The notes below the pieces were generated by a model. The model was not told the DNA's origin. It made no database searches and saw nothing but the letters and a program-made list of their open reading frames with translations. A DNA stretch of 35,266 nucleotides from assembly GCA_016202435.1 (NCBI GenBank), contig JACQOR010000045.1:1-35266 (forward strand), written 5' to 3'. A program made the position numbers and the translations under genes. The DNA comes from Chloroflexota bacterium. Its GTDB lineage: Bacteria > Chloroflexota > UBA6077 > SHYK01. Each line of letters opens with the position of its first letter. The stretch's first letter is position 1. Below are positions 24,907-32,791 of this stretch, in pieces.

Positions 24907-25872
24907 TTAATCGAAGAGGGCGCTAACGGAACGGTTTTGATGGATCCGCCGGATTGCTTCGGCCAACACCGGTGCCACGCTCACCGTATGGAACTTCGAT
25001 CCCGCCCCCTCGTCCACTTCCGGCAAGGTATCCGTAACTACGATCTCCTCCAGCGGCGAGTCGCACAGGTACTCCACGGCCCCAGGGGGAAACAAGCCGT
25101 GCGTTGCGCACGCCCGGACGTCAACTGCCCCGCGCTCGATCAGCACCGAAGCGGCCCCGACAAGGGTGGAGCCGGTCGAGATCTGATCATCGATCAGGAT
25201 TGCGATTTTCCCCTTTACCTCGCCCACCATCTCGACGACCTCGGTGGATTGGGGCCCGAGCCGCTGTTTAGCGACGATCGCCAGGGTCGTGCCCAGTCGC
25301 TGGCGAAACTTGTTCGCCCGCTCCACACCGCCAACGTCTGGCGAGACCACCACGATCTGCTCGGGGTCGAGCCCGAGGAAGTGCTGTGCCAGCAGCGGCG
25401 CCGCCCTGAGATGATCCACCGGAATATCGAAGAATCCCTCGATGGCCGGGGCGTGCATGTCGATCGTGAGCACTCGGCTGGCTCCCGCGGTAGCAATGAG
25501 GTTCGCTACCAGTTTGGCCGTGATGGGCTCCCGTCCTGCGGTCTTCTTTTCTTGCCGCGCGTACGGCAGGTAGGGGATGACCGCGGTAATCCGCCTCGCC
25601 GAAGCTCGCCGCAGCGCGTCGATCATGACCAGCAGCTCCATCAGGCTGCCGTCGACATCTTCTCCCTGGGGCGATTGCAGCACGAAAACGTCCGCGCCGC
25701 GAACGTTCTCCTCGATCCTGACCTGGACCTCGCCATTGGGGAATCTACCGGCCAGCGCCTGTCCCGGCTCGATGCCCAGGCCTTGGGCCACCTTTCGGGT
25801 CAACGCGGGATTCGAGTTGCCGGAAAACAGCAGCAGCGGTCCTTCTTCCCTGGGACGGTCCAAGTCGCTCAC
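24907..25872 (-). CDS. prs: Ribose-phosphate pyrophosphokinase
   Basis: A 321-aa PRPP synthetase of normal length, making 5-phosphoribosyl-1-diphosphate from ribose-5-phosphate and ATP for nucleotide, His and Trp synthesis in the cytoplasm. Motifs: RFPNGEVQVRI, VFVLQSPQ, the flexible loop PYLPYARQEKK, the metal-binding DMHAP, VVSPDVGGVERA and the PRPP-binding loop ILIDDQISTGSTL. The start overlaps the glmU stop by 4 nt, so the two are co-transcribed and coupled. glmU-prs adjacency is common in Gram-positive-type genomes. Confidence 0.97.
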   Translation of the reverse strand: MSDLDRPREEGPLLLFSGNSNPALTRKVAQGLGIEPGQALAGRFPNGEVQVRIEENVRGADVFVLQSPQGEDVDGSLMELLVMIDALRRASARRITAVIPYLPYARQEKKTAGREPITAKLVANLIATAGASRVLTIDMHAPAIEGFFDIPVDHLRAAPLLAQHFLGLDPEQIVVVSPDVGGVERANKFRQRLGTTLAIVAKQRLGPQSTEVVEMVGEVKGKIAILIDDQISTGSTLVGAASVLIERGAVDVRACATHGLFPPGAVEYLCDSPLEEIVVTDTLPEVDEGAGSKFHTVSVAPVLAEAIRRIHQNRSVSALFD

Positions 25873-27350
25873 GAATTCTCCGTTCGCTTTGATCTCTTGC
25901 TCCGGTTTCTGGCCATTTCACGAGCGGGAACTCCCGCGACCCGCACCCCAGGGGGCACGTCGTGGGTCACCACGGACCCAGCGCCAGTGTCGGCGCCCTC
26001 GCCGATGGAGACCGGGGCGATCAACATCGTGCCGCTGCCAATGAACGCACCGTCTCCGATCACCGTCCGGTACTTCTCCTCGTCCGCAAACTCGAAATTG
26101 CAGGTCACCGCGCCGGCTCCGATGTTCACACCCGCGCCGACCTGGGCGTCCCCAAGATAGCTGAAATGATGCATCTGTGTCCCGCGCCCCAGAGAGCTGT
26201 TCTTGACTTCTGCGAAGCTCCCTATGTAGACGTCTTCGCTGACGCGAGTGCCCGCGCGGACTCGGGCGTAGGGGCCAATCCGGACTCGATCGGCGATCTG
26301 CGCACCCTCGATCACGGACCAGCGAACCTCCACCTCGTTGCCTAGCTGGCAATCGGTGACGTCGGCGCCCGGCCCAATGACGCTCCCCTCGCCCACGGTC
26401 GTTTTGCCCTTTAGGAACGACTGAGGGTGGATCATCACGTCCCGGCCGACGACGACCCCCTCGTCCACGTAGGTAGAGGACGGATCGACGATGGTGACGC
26501 CCGCGTCCATCAACCGCTCGCAGATGCGCCGTCGCAGCCTGGCCTCGACCTCGGCGAGCTGCCGCCGCGTATTCACGCCCACAATCTCCCAGGGCTCCGA
26601 CACCCGTACCGCTTCAACCCGGCGACCTTCGCGCACCGCCGCCGCGATCAGATCCGTCAGATACAGCTCCCCGTTGGCGGCGGGCCGTAGGCCCGCAACG
26701 GCGCGCCGCAGCCAGACCGCGTCGAAAGCAAACGGCCATCCGTCCACCAATCGGACCTTGCGCTCCACCTCGGAAGCCTCGGCTTCTTCCGCGATTCGCT
26801 CCACGGCGCCGTCCGCTCCCAGGAGCACACGTCCGTAGCCAGTAGGATCCTCGAGCTCCGCAACGGCAATTGCGACGGCGGGCACCCCTCCCCCTCTGCC
26901 TGCCCCCTCTCCCTCTGGGAGAGGATTGGGGTGAGGGCTGCTGTTTCCTGCCAGGGCGCCGAGCACCGCGCGAATCGTCAATGCCGTCACCAGCGGAGTG
27001 TCCCCTCCGACGACCACAACCGTTTCGATGCCTTCCGGAATTGCGGCGAGGCCGATCCGCACAGCGTCGCCGGTGCCTAACGGCTCAGACTGGGTCGTGA
27101 TTTGCACCCCATCAGGCAGAACCTGCCGCACCCCTTTGCTGTCGGGACCGACGCAGACCACGATTCGCGTGACGCTGGCCTGCATCAGGGCATCCACCGC
27201 TCGCCTCACCATGGGCACACCACCAACCGGATGGAGGACCTTGGGTGTGCGGGAGTTCATTCGCACCCCGCGGCCGGCAGCCATGACGATCGCGACGCAG
27301 GTCGCGTCCGGAAAATCAGGCGGGGCAGGTGACAGCGTTATTGCCTCCAC
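25869..27350 (-). CDS. glmU: Bifunctional GlmU (GlcN-1-P acetyltransferase / GlcNAc-1-P uridyltransferase)
   Basis: A 493-aa cytoplasmic enzyme making UDP-GlcNAc for peptidoglycan and other glycans. The uridyltransferase domain (about 18-245) has IVMAAGRGVRMNSRTPKVLH, GDTPLV and DPTGYGRVL. The left-handed beta-helix acetyltransferase domain (about 265-470) has KNSSLGRGTQMHHFSYLGD with the catalytic His region and NIGAGAVTCNFEF. It is longer than usual because residues about 137-156 (SSPHPNPLPEGEGAGRGG) are the translation of a palindromic repeat inserted in frame in a loop before DPTGYGRV. The start is GTG with no clear ribosome site. It lies 35 nt downstream of tRNA-Gln, with which it probably shares a promoter, and overlaps prs. 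Confidence 0.95.
   Translation of the reverse strand: MEAITLSPAPPDFPDATCVAIVMAAGRGVRMNSRTPKVLHPVGGVPMVRRAVDALMQASVTRIVVCVGPDSKGVRQVLPDGVQITTQSEPLGTGDAVRIGLAAIPEGIETVVVVGGDTPLVTALTIRAVLGALAGNSSPHPNPLPEGEGAGRGGGVPAVAIAVAELEDPTGYGRVLLGADGAVERIAEEAEASEVERKVRLVDGWPFAFDAVWLRRAVAGLRPAANGELYLTDLIAAAVREGRRVEAVRVSEPWEIVGVNTRRQLAEVEARLRRRICERLMDAGVTIVDPSSTYVDEGVVVGRDVMIHPQSFLKGKTTVGEGSVIGPGADVTDCQLGNEVEVRWSVIEGAQIADRVRIGPYARVRAGTRVSEDVYIGSFAEVKNSSLGRGTQMHHFSYLGDAQVGAGVNIGAGAVTCNFEFADEEKYRTVIGDGAFIGSGTMLIAPVSIGEGADTGAGSVVTHDVPPGVRVAGVPAREMARNRSKRSKRTENS
26884..26937. repeat. REP-like palindrome inserted in frame within glmU
   Basis: CCTCTCCC (26906-26913) and GGGAGAGG (26917-26924) form an 8-bp stem with a TCT loop. 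Flanks CACCCCTCCCC on the left and GGGGTGAGGG on the right are partly complementary. The same 8-bp stem arms occur in the element at 28423-28523. On the minus strand it is read as PHPNPLPEGEG within GlmU. Confidence 0.75.
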
Positions 27351-27385
27351 GGAGTGAGGCCAACCGGTCCCCAGTGCCCAAACGG

Positions 27386-27456
27386 CTGCGGCGCCAGGAT
27401 TCGAACCTGGAACAAGGGATCCAAAGTCCCGTGTGATACCGTTTCACTACGCCGCA
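27386..27456 (-). tRNA. tRNA-Gln (anticodon UUG)
   Basis: The reverse complement reads TGCGGCG TA GTGA..TCAC, anticodon loop CTTTGGA (anticodon TTG), T-arm CCAGG TTCGAAT CCTGG, acceptor CGCCGCA, then discriminator G. The acceptor stem is a perfect 7 bp with U1-A72 and G73, typical of glutamine tRNAs. The first anticodon-stem pair is C-U. The 3' end continues CCG, so CCA is not encoded and must be added. It lies 35 nt upstream of glmU on the same strand. Confidence 0.95.
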
Positions 27457-27477
27457 AGAGAAGGCACTAGGTCTCGG

Positions 27478-27506
27478 ATACTAGCTAACGCCCCCAACGA
27501 GTGCAA
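27478..27506 (-). promoter_or_regulatory. Candidate promoter for tRNA-Gln (and glmU-prs)
   Basis: On the minus strand TTGCAC (27506-27501) and TAGTAT (27483-27478) are separated by exactly 17 bp. The -10 box ends 21 nt before the mature 5' end of tRNA-Gln. No further promoter is evident in the 35 nt between the tRNA and glmU, so read-through into glmU-prs is likely. Confidence 0.5.
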
Positions 27507-27555
27507 ACGGGCCGCGGCGGGCCCGCCCCCGGTAGATCGTGTCTTCTTCAGCTCC

Positions 27556-28431
27556 CTACGCAACCGGTCCCGTGAACTTCTGGACCCGGACGGGCAGTCC
27601 ACCGATTCTCACTTTTTCGGCCGCCCGGTTGGCGTCAGCGCGCGACCCGAAGAGTCCGAAGGCCGAAGGACCGGCTCCCGAAACTGAAGCCGCCAGCGCT
27701 CCCGACCCTTCCAGGGCTTCGAGGGCTCCGCCCGCCGCCGGCCAGGTGTCACGCGCCGGAGCAGTGAAGGCCGAGCGAACCGCCGAGTAGTCCAGATTGC
27801 CGCTCCGAATCGCGGCCTCCTGCCGCCTGACGGCGCCGCCGTCGGACCACTGGCTCTCGCGGAGGCGGCCATACATGTTCGCCGTCTTCGCCGGGTCATC
27901 GGCGGTGAGTGGCACCAGGACCACCCAGTGCACCGGCGCGTCCGGCAGCCATTCGACCACTCGACCGGTTCCCGTGGCCAACGCCGTCCCGCCAAACAGA
28001 CAGAAGGGAACGTCGGCGCCAAGCCGCGCCGCAAGGTCGCCAAGCATCGCTTCGTCCACATTGAGGTCCCAGAAACTCTCGAGGGCTCGGAGCGTCGCCG
28101 CCCCGTCGGCACTCCCGCCCCCCAGTCCGGCGCTCACCGGAATCCGCTTGTGGCACTCGATTTCGCAACCTCGCGATACACCGGCGTGCTCCCTCAGGAG
28201 GTAGGCGGCCTGGAGGATCAGGTTATCGGGACTGACTTCCATCTCGGTGCATCGCAGGTTGATCCGATCGCTCGGAGCGAAAACGAGCCTGTCGGCGAGA
28301 TCAATCGTTTGCAGGATGCTGGAGACTTCGTGGAGGCCGTCCGGGTGGCGGCCCAGCACCTCGAAGCCCAGGTTGATCTTGGCATAGGCATGTGTCGTCA
28401 GACTCCGCGCCGCCGGAAAAGATGCCCTCAC
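27556..28431 (-). CDS. ispE: 4-diphosphocytidyl-2-C-methyl-D-erythritol kinase
   Basis: A 291-aa GHMP-family kinase of the MEP isoprenoid pathway, phosphorylating CDP-methylerythritol at the 2-hydroxyl with ATP. Motifs: HAYAKINLGFEVLGRHPDG with the conserved Lys, the ATP loop VSAGLGGGSADGAATL, GADVPFC with the catalytic Asp, and the C-terminal VSGAGPSAFGLF. The only available start in frame is the GTG at 28431-28429, which lies inside the terminal inverted repeat of a REP/MITE-like element, so residues MRASFPA are partly repeat-derived. It is downstream of rsmA on the same strand, with the repeat filling the spacer. Confidence 0.95.
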   Translation of the reverse strand: MRASFPAARSLTTHAYAKINLGFEVLGRHPDGLHEVSSILQTIDLADRLVFAPSDRINLRCTEMEVSPDNLILQAAYLLREHAGVSRGCEIECHKRIPVSAGLGGGSADGAATLRALESFWDLNVDEAMLGDLAARLGADVPFCLFGGTALATGTGRVVEWLPDAPVHWVVLVPLTADDPAKTANMYGRLRESQWSDGGAVRRQEAAIRSGNLDYSAVRSAFTAPARDTWPAAGGALEALEGSGALAASVSGAGPSAFGLFGSRADANRAAEKVRIGGLPVRVQKFTGPVA

Positions 28432-28523
28432 CCTGCCTCTCCCATGGCGACGGGAGAGGAGTTAGGCGGGAGGGCCAGAGCTCGTTCCTCTCCTGCCGCG
28501 GCCGGAGAGGATAGGTGAGGGCA
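28423..28523. repeat. 101-bp MITE/BIME-like element with 10-bp terminal inverted repeats
   Basis: Ends TGCCCTCACC (28423-28432) and GGTGAGGGCA (28514-28523) are perfect inverted repeats. Inside are two hairpins: CCTCTCCC/GGGAGAGG (28435-28442, 28452-28459) and CCTCTCC/GGAGAGG (28487-28493, 28504-28510). It occupies nearly the whole rsmA-ispE spacer and overlaps the ispE start codon. The first stem is identical to the one inside glmU. It encodes no transposase and would depend on one in trans. Confidence 0.75.
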
Positions 28524-28545
28524 CCCCGTCGCTGGGTTCCACACG

Positions 28546-29418
28546 CTAGGCGTTCTCTGCAAGAGCGGCAGAAAGCCAGCCGGCCTGCTGGGCCGCCCGG
28601 TAGATCCGGGACCACTCGTCCAGCGACAGCTCGGAGGGCCGCTGGCTCGGGTTTACTCCCACCGACTCGAGCAAGGCGCGCGCCTCGCCGGGTTCCCGCT
28701 CCAGGCCCTGGCCCAACGAGTTGTGCAGCTGGCGTCGCGGCTGGGTGAATCCTTGACGGAGAAAGCTCACGAAACGCGGCGGGCTATCGACGTCCACCGC
28801 CGGCCGGTCCCGCACGTCCAACCGGACGATCGCGGACTGAACTTTCGGAACGGGGAAGAAGGCGCCGGCGGGCACACGCCGCACGATTCTTGCCTCCGCC
28901 ACGCCACCGAGAGCAGCGCTCAGAAAGGTCATCGACCCGCCGGTCGGGACGATGCGCCGCGCGACTTCCTCCTGAAGCATCACTACCATGCGGAGTGGTC
29001 GAGGCGCTTCGAACGCGAAGCGAAACAAGATCTGGCTGGCGACGTGGTAGGGAAGGCTGGCGACCAGCAGGTACGGCTCGCGCACCAGATCGGAAACGTC
29101 AACCCTGGTGGCATCACCTGGCACCACCCGCAGATTTGCGGGAGCGCCAAGACTGCCGGGGAGAGCAGCCGCCAGCTCCGGGTCGAGCTCGATGCAGACC
29201 ACGCTGCCCGCCTGGCGAACCAGCTCCCGAGTCAGGATCCCGAGGCCGGGCCCGATCTCGAGCACGAGGTCGTCAGAGCTTATCTCGGCAGCTCCGACCA
29301 TCGCCGCGGCAATCTGGGGCGAGGTCAGAAAAGACTGGGAGAGGCGGCGATTGGGCCGACGCCCGAGCGCGCGCAGGCGGCGACCCGCGGCCGCGGGCCT
29401 GGAGGACTCGTCAGTCAC
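28546..29418 (-). CDS. rsmA: 16S rRNA dimethyladenosine transferase
   Basis: RsmA/KsgA dimethylates two adjacent adenosines in the 3'-terminal hairpin of 16S rRNA during small-subunit maturation. Visible motifs: RRLSQSFLTSPQIAAAMV, the SAM site VLEIGPGLGILTREL, CIELDPELAA, the catalytic SLPY (family NLPY, here Ser for Asn), VVMLQEEVARRI and the C-terminal LSLDEWSRIYRAA. The ORF track starts at 29595, but its first 59 residues read through the SRP RNA gene; I place the start at GTG 29418, giving 291 aa, close to family length. No strong ribosome site is seen. ispE follows on the same strand. Confidence 0.92.
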   Translation of the reverse strand: MTDESSRPAAAGRRLRALGRRPNRRLSQSFLTSPQIAAAMVGAAEISSDDLVLEIGPGLGILTRELVRQAGSVVCIELDPELAAALPGSLGAPANLRVVPGDATRVDVSDLVREPYLLVASLPYHVASQILFRFAFEAPRPLRMVVMLQEEVARRIVPTGGSMTFLSAALGGVAEARIVRRVPAGAFFPVPKVQSAIVRLDVRDRPAVDVDSPPRFVSFLRQGFTQPRRQLHNSLGQGLEREPGEARALLESVGVNPSQRPSELSLDEWSRIYRAAQQAGWLSAALAENA

Positions 29419-29491
29419 CGCCAAAGAAATGCGACCGTGCACCCGCCGTCGATCGGCTCGTTCCCCGCGCCTCTCCGGCTGGCCGGCTCCA

Positions 29492-29586
29492 GCTCGGCGC
29501 CCCTGCGGCACCCGGAGTGCACCGTTTACCGTTGCTTCCTTCCGGACCTGGCGGGGTTCGCGGGTCTCCGCCGCGCAGGACCGAGC
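29492..29586 (-). ncRNA. ffs: Signal recognition particle RNA (small 4.5S type)
   Basis: The minus strand carries the near-invariant apical SRP RNA sequence CCAGGTCCGGAAGGAAGCA followed by ACGGTAAACGG, within a long hairpin. The closing helix is visible: GCTCGG and CCTGCG at the 5' side pair with CGCAGG and CCGAGC at the 3' side. At about 95 nt it is the small bacterial type without the Alu domain. The RNA binds Ffh and targets nascent membrane and secreted proteins. It lies between the divergent regulator gene at 29784 and rsmA. The boundaries are set by the closing stem and may be off by a few bases. Confidence 0.93.
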
Positions 29587-29770
29587 TATCAACACTGCCT
29601 GGCCGGCGACGGTCCGGACAACGGGCGACCTAGGGAGGGAATTCCGCCCCGCTACAGCGGATTGCGAGTTCAGGGCACCGCTAGCTCCCCGCCTAGCACG
29701 GCCGCCAAAGATTCTAGCAGGTCACATCACAGGTAGAATTCGCGGCACGTCCAAGCCGAAACTCGCCGCG

Positions 29771-29776
29771 TAGAAT
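29771..29776 (+). promoter_or_regulatory. TAGAAT -10 box, candidate leaderless promoter
   Basis: TAGAAT at 29771-29776 ends 7 nt before the ATG at 29784, and no Shine-Dalgarno can fit between, so the message is probably leaderless. A second TAGAAT lies at 29734-29739. No -35 match is evident. Confidence 0.4.
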
Positions 29777-29783
29777 GGGCTGA

Positions 29784-32429
29784 ATGGCCGAAACCAACCC
29801 GCTGCCCTCGGGCACAGCGACTTTCCTGTTCACCGACATCGAAGGCTCCACCCGCCTCGTCCAGGAGCTGGGCGACCGCTTCGACCCGGTGCTCGACGCG
29901 CACCACCGCATCATGCGAGAGACGACGGCCGCCCACGAGGGGCACGTCGTGAGCACCGAGGGTGACGCCTTCTTTGTCGTCTTCCGCAGCGCGATCCGAG
30001 CCGTCCAGGCGGCTATCGCGGCGCAAGAGGCGCTTCGGACGAACGACTGGCCTCCCGACGTCGCCGTCAAGGTCCGGATGGGAATGCATACGGGCGAAGC
30101 GACCCTCGGGGGTGACAACTACGTCGGGATCGACGTCCACCGCGCCGCCCGCATCTCGGCCGTTGGCTACGGCGGCCAGGTCTTGATTTCCGAGACCACG
30201 CACGCGCTGGTGCGTGACACGCTCCCCATGGGAATCCACCTGCGGGACCTGGGGCAACATCGCCTCAAGGACCTGCTCCGACCCGAGCATCTCTATCAGC
30301 TGGAACTACCGGGAGCTCAGCAGGACTTCCCGCCCCTCCGGACCCTGGACGCCCTGCCCAACAACCTGCCGCTCCAGCTCACGAGCTTCATCGGCCGCGA
30401 GCGCGAGGTCGCCGAGGGACGCAGGCTGCTCGAAGACACCCGTCTGCTCACGCTGACGGGTCCGGGCGGCACCGGCAAGACGCGGCTCAGTCTCCAGATC
30501 GCGGCAGAGATCTCGGACCAGTTCGCGGATGGCACGTTTTTCGTACCGCTTGCGCCGGTTAGCGACCCCGACATGGTGCCGGCGGCGGTAGCGCAATCCC
30601 TGGGCCTTCACGATTCCTCGGGAAAAGCGCCCATGGACCTGGTGCTCGACCATCTGCACGAGAAGCAAACGCTGCTGGTGCTCGACAACTTCGAGCAGGT
30701 GGTGTCGGCCGCGCCGCTGGTGGCGGAGATGCTGCGCTCGTGCCCGAAGGTGAAGTCCCTGGTCAGCAGTCGGGCGGCCCTCCGGGTCTACGGCGAGCAG
30801 GAGTTTCCCGTTCCCCCGCTTTCTCTGCCCGATCCGCGGAACCTCCCCAGTATCGAGTCCCTGTCGCAATTCGAAGCGGTTCGGTTGTTCATCGAGCGTG
30901 CCATGGCGTCCAAACCGGACTTCAGTGTGACGAATGAGAACGCGCCCGCGGTGGCGGCCATCTGCGCTGGCCTGGATGGGCTGCCGCTCGCGATCGAGCT
31001 GGCAGCAGCCCGAATCAAGGTCTTGCCGCCGCAAGCCATGCTGGCCCGCCTCGAGCGGACGCTCCCCCTGCTCGCCAGCGGGTCGCGAGACCTCCCCGAA
31101 CGGCAGCAGACGCTCCGCGGGGCCATCTCCTGGAGCTATGACTTGCTGGACCAGCCGACTCGCATCCTCATGGCCCGCTTTGGGGTCTTCCACGGCGCCC
31201 CGTTCGACCTGGTGGAGCGGGTGTGCGGGCCCGGTGAGAGCCTGGGCGTCGACGTGCTGGACGGCCTCGAGCACCTGGTGGATCAGAGCCTGGTGCGACA
31301 GAGCGACGTCGAAGGCGAGCCCCGCTTCTGGATGCTGGCCACGATTCGCGAGTTTTCCCTGGAGCGCCTCGCAGAGATGGGCCAGGCCGATGCAACGAGC
31401 CAGCGCCACGCGGAGGCCTTCTTGGAGCTAGCGGAACAGGCGGCACCAGAATTAACCGGAGCTGACCAGAAACGCTGGCTTGATCGCCTCGAAGCAGAGC
31501 ACGACAACCTCCGGACCGCTCTGAGCTGGCTCGTCTCACACGCCGACCACGATGCGGCGGCCCGGCTCGTCTTCGCCTGTTGGCGTTTCTGGCACATGCG
31601 GGGCTTCATCCACGAAGGCCGGGAGCGCTGCGGCGCGGTCATTGCCCTGCTCCCACCCGACGACCACCTGGCGCGAACCCGGGCCTACGAGGCCGGTGGC
31701 GGCCTGGCCTACTGGGCGGGCGACTTCTTGGCCGCCGGCGCGCTCTATGGGAGCGCGCTGGAGGCCGCGCGGCTTCTGGGCGATCCGGCGCGCCTCGCCA
31801 ACGCGCTCTACAACATGTCCTTCTCTTACAGCAGCTGGTCCGCCACCGACCCGGTTATGCGTCGCCAGGCGCTGGATCTCCAGACCGAGGCGCTGGGGAT
31901 CTACGAGGACCTGGGCGACGCCGCCGGAATCGCGACCACGCACTGGGGCCTGGGTATCTTGGAGTACTTTGGCGGTGATTTCGCAGCTGCGGCGGCTCAC
32001 TTCACCTCCTGCGAGACGCACTTCCGCTCCGGGAACGACCGCTTCATGCTCGCGTGGACGCTCCACATGATCGGCCTGAACTCGATGGAGATGGCCGACC
32101 TGCCGGGCGCCGCCGCGGCCCTCGAAGAGGCGATCCGGCTGTTCGCTGACGCGCAAGATCAGTCCGGCGTGGTGCTGTCCCTGGACGACTTCGCGCAGCT
32201 GGCCCTCGAGACGGGGGACCGGATGCGAGCGATTCGGCTCTCGGGAGCCGCCACGGCGCTGGAACGGCGGTCCGGCGCGAAGCTCGCCAGCGTCTCCAAT
32301 CGGCGCATTGGCACCGGCCGCCCCAGCGACAACCTGAGCGGTGAGGAGGAGGCCCGGGCTTTTGCCGAGGGGCAGCGCATGAGCCTCGAAGACGCGGTCG
32401 CGTACGCGCTGGGCACGACCCCCAGTTAG
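29784..32429 (+). CDS. Class III cyclase-like / STAND ATPase / TPR regulator
   Basis: An 881-aa multidomain signalling protein. Residues 10-175 are a class III nucleotide cyclase homology domain (FLFTDIEGSTRLVQELG with metal Asp18, STEGDAFFVVF with Asp61, DVHRAARI). The adenine-selecting Lys is Ser57 and the transition-state Asn is His119, so classical adenylate cyclase activity is doubtful. A STAND/NB-ARC ATPase follows (about 200-540): FIGRE, Walker A GPGGTGKT (226-233), Walker B LLVLDNFEQV, GLPLAIELAAARIKVLPP. The C-terminus (about 560-865) is TPR-like helical repeats. No DNA-binding domain is seen, unlike AfsR or LuxR-type relatives. It has its own promoter and stands alone; it likely senses a ligand or partner via TPRs. 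Confidence 0.88.
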   Translation: MAETNPLPSGTATFLFTDIEGSTRLVQELGDRFDPVLDAHHRIMRETTAAHEGHVVSTEGDAFFVVFRSAIRAVQAAIAAQEALRTNDWPPDVAVKVRMGMHTGEATLGGDNYVGIDVHRAARISAVGYGGQVLISETTHALVRDTLPMGIHLRDLGQHRLKDLLRPEHLYQLELPGAQQDFPPLRTLDALPNNLPLQLTSFIGREREVAEGRRLLEDTRLLTLTGPGGTGKTRLSLQIAAEISDQFADGTFFVPLAPVSDPDMVPAAVAQSLGLHDSSGKAPMDLVLDHLHEKQTLLVLDNFEQVVSAAPLVAEMLRSCPKVKSLVSSRAALRVYGEQEFPVPPLSLPDPRNLPSIESLSQFEAVRLFIERAMASKPDFSVTNENAPAVAAICAGLDGLPLAIELAAARIKVLPPQAMLARLERTLPLLASGSRDLPERQQTLRGAISWSYDLLDQPTRILMARFGVFHGAPFDLVERVCGPGESLGVDVLDGLEHLVDQSLVRQSDVEGEPRFWMLATIREFSLERLAEMGQADATSQRHAEAFLELAEQAAPELTGADQKRWLDRLEAEHDNLRTALSWLVSHADHDAAARLVFACWRFWHMRGFIHEGRERCGAVIALLPPDDHLARTRAYEAGGGLAYWAGDFLAAGALYGSALEAARLLGDPARLANALYNMSFSYSSWSATDPVMRRQALDLQTEALGIYEDLGDAAGIATTHWGLGILEYFGGDFAAAAAHFTSCETHFRSGNDRFMLAWTLHMIGLNSMEMADLPGAAAALEEAIRLFADAQDQSGVVLSLDDFAQLALETGDRMRAIRLSGAATALERRSGAKLASVSNRRIGTGRPSDNLSGEEEARAFAEGQRMSLEDAVAYALGTTPS

Positions 32430-32507
32430 GCAATCGTGCATCTCTCTGAGCCCTGGATTTGGCCCTCATTGCAGGTAAACGTCGCGTCAGACTCGATGAT
32501 TGTCGCG

Positions 32508-32552
32508 CAAGATATACTACCGTGTAATCTTGTACTACCACAACTTATCTTG
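32508..32552 (+). promoter_or_regulatory. Repeat-rich candidate operator and -10 box of the vapBC-like pair
   Basis: CAAGAT (32508-32513) and ATCTTG (32527-32532) form an inverted repeat around the TATACT -10-like box (32513-32518). TACTACC occurs twice (32515-32521, 32533-32539) and ATCTTG recurs at 32547-32552, giving two TACTACC-ATCTTG half-units 18-20 bp apart. AbrB/VapB antitoxins repress their own promoters by binding such repeats. No clear -35 element is seen. Confidence 0.5.
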
Positions 32553-32563
32553 TGGAGCGTCGA

Positions 32564-32791
32564 ATGAAAACAACGTTGACTCAACGAGGCCAGACGGTTG
32601 TCCCAGCTGAGCTCAGGCGCCGTTATGGGTTGCGCGAAGGCGACCAGCTCGAGTGGGTCGATACGGGTAACGGGCTGAGAGTCATCCCCTTGCCGGCCGA
32701 TCCCGTCGCGGCCTTGAGAGGCCGTGGGAAGGGCGAGCGGCTCCTCGAGCGTCTGTTGGAGGAACGCGCGCGTGACCGCGAACGGGAGTAG
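32564..32791 (+). CDS. AbrB/MazE-fold (VapB-type) antitoxin
   Basis: A 75-aa protein from ATG 32564, which has GGAG six bases upstream; the ORF track adds four residues from a GTG at 32552. It has the swapped-hairpin DNA-binding fold: KTTLTQRGQTVVPAELRRRYGLREGDQLEWV, then an Arg/Glu-rich tail (LLERLLEERARDRERE) that would wrap the toxin. It overlaps the PIN toxin gene by 20 nt. It probably neutralises the toxin and represses the pair through the repeats just upstream. Confidence 0.88.
   Translation: MKTTLTQRGQTVVPAELRRRYGLREGDQLEWVDTGNGLRVIPLPADPVAALRGRGKGERLLERLLEERARDRERE

Noticed and set aside
29587-29783. Promoter for the SRP RNA on the minus strand (TTGTCC upstream)
   Set aside because: No -10-like hexamer lies at the proper distance from the RNA 5' end.
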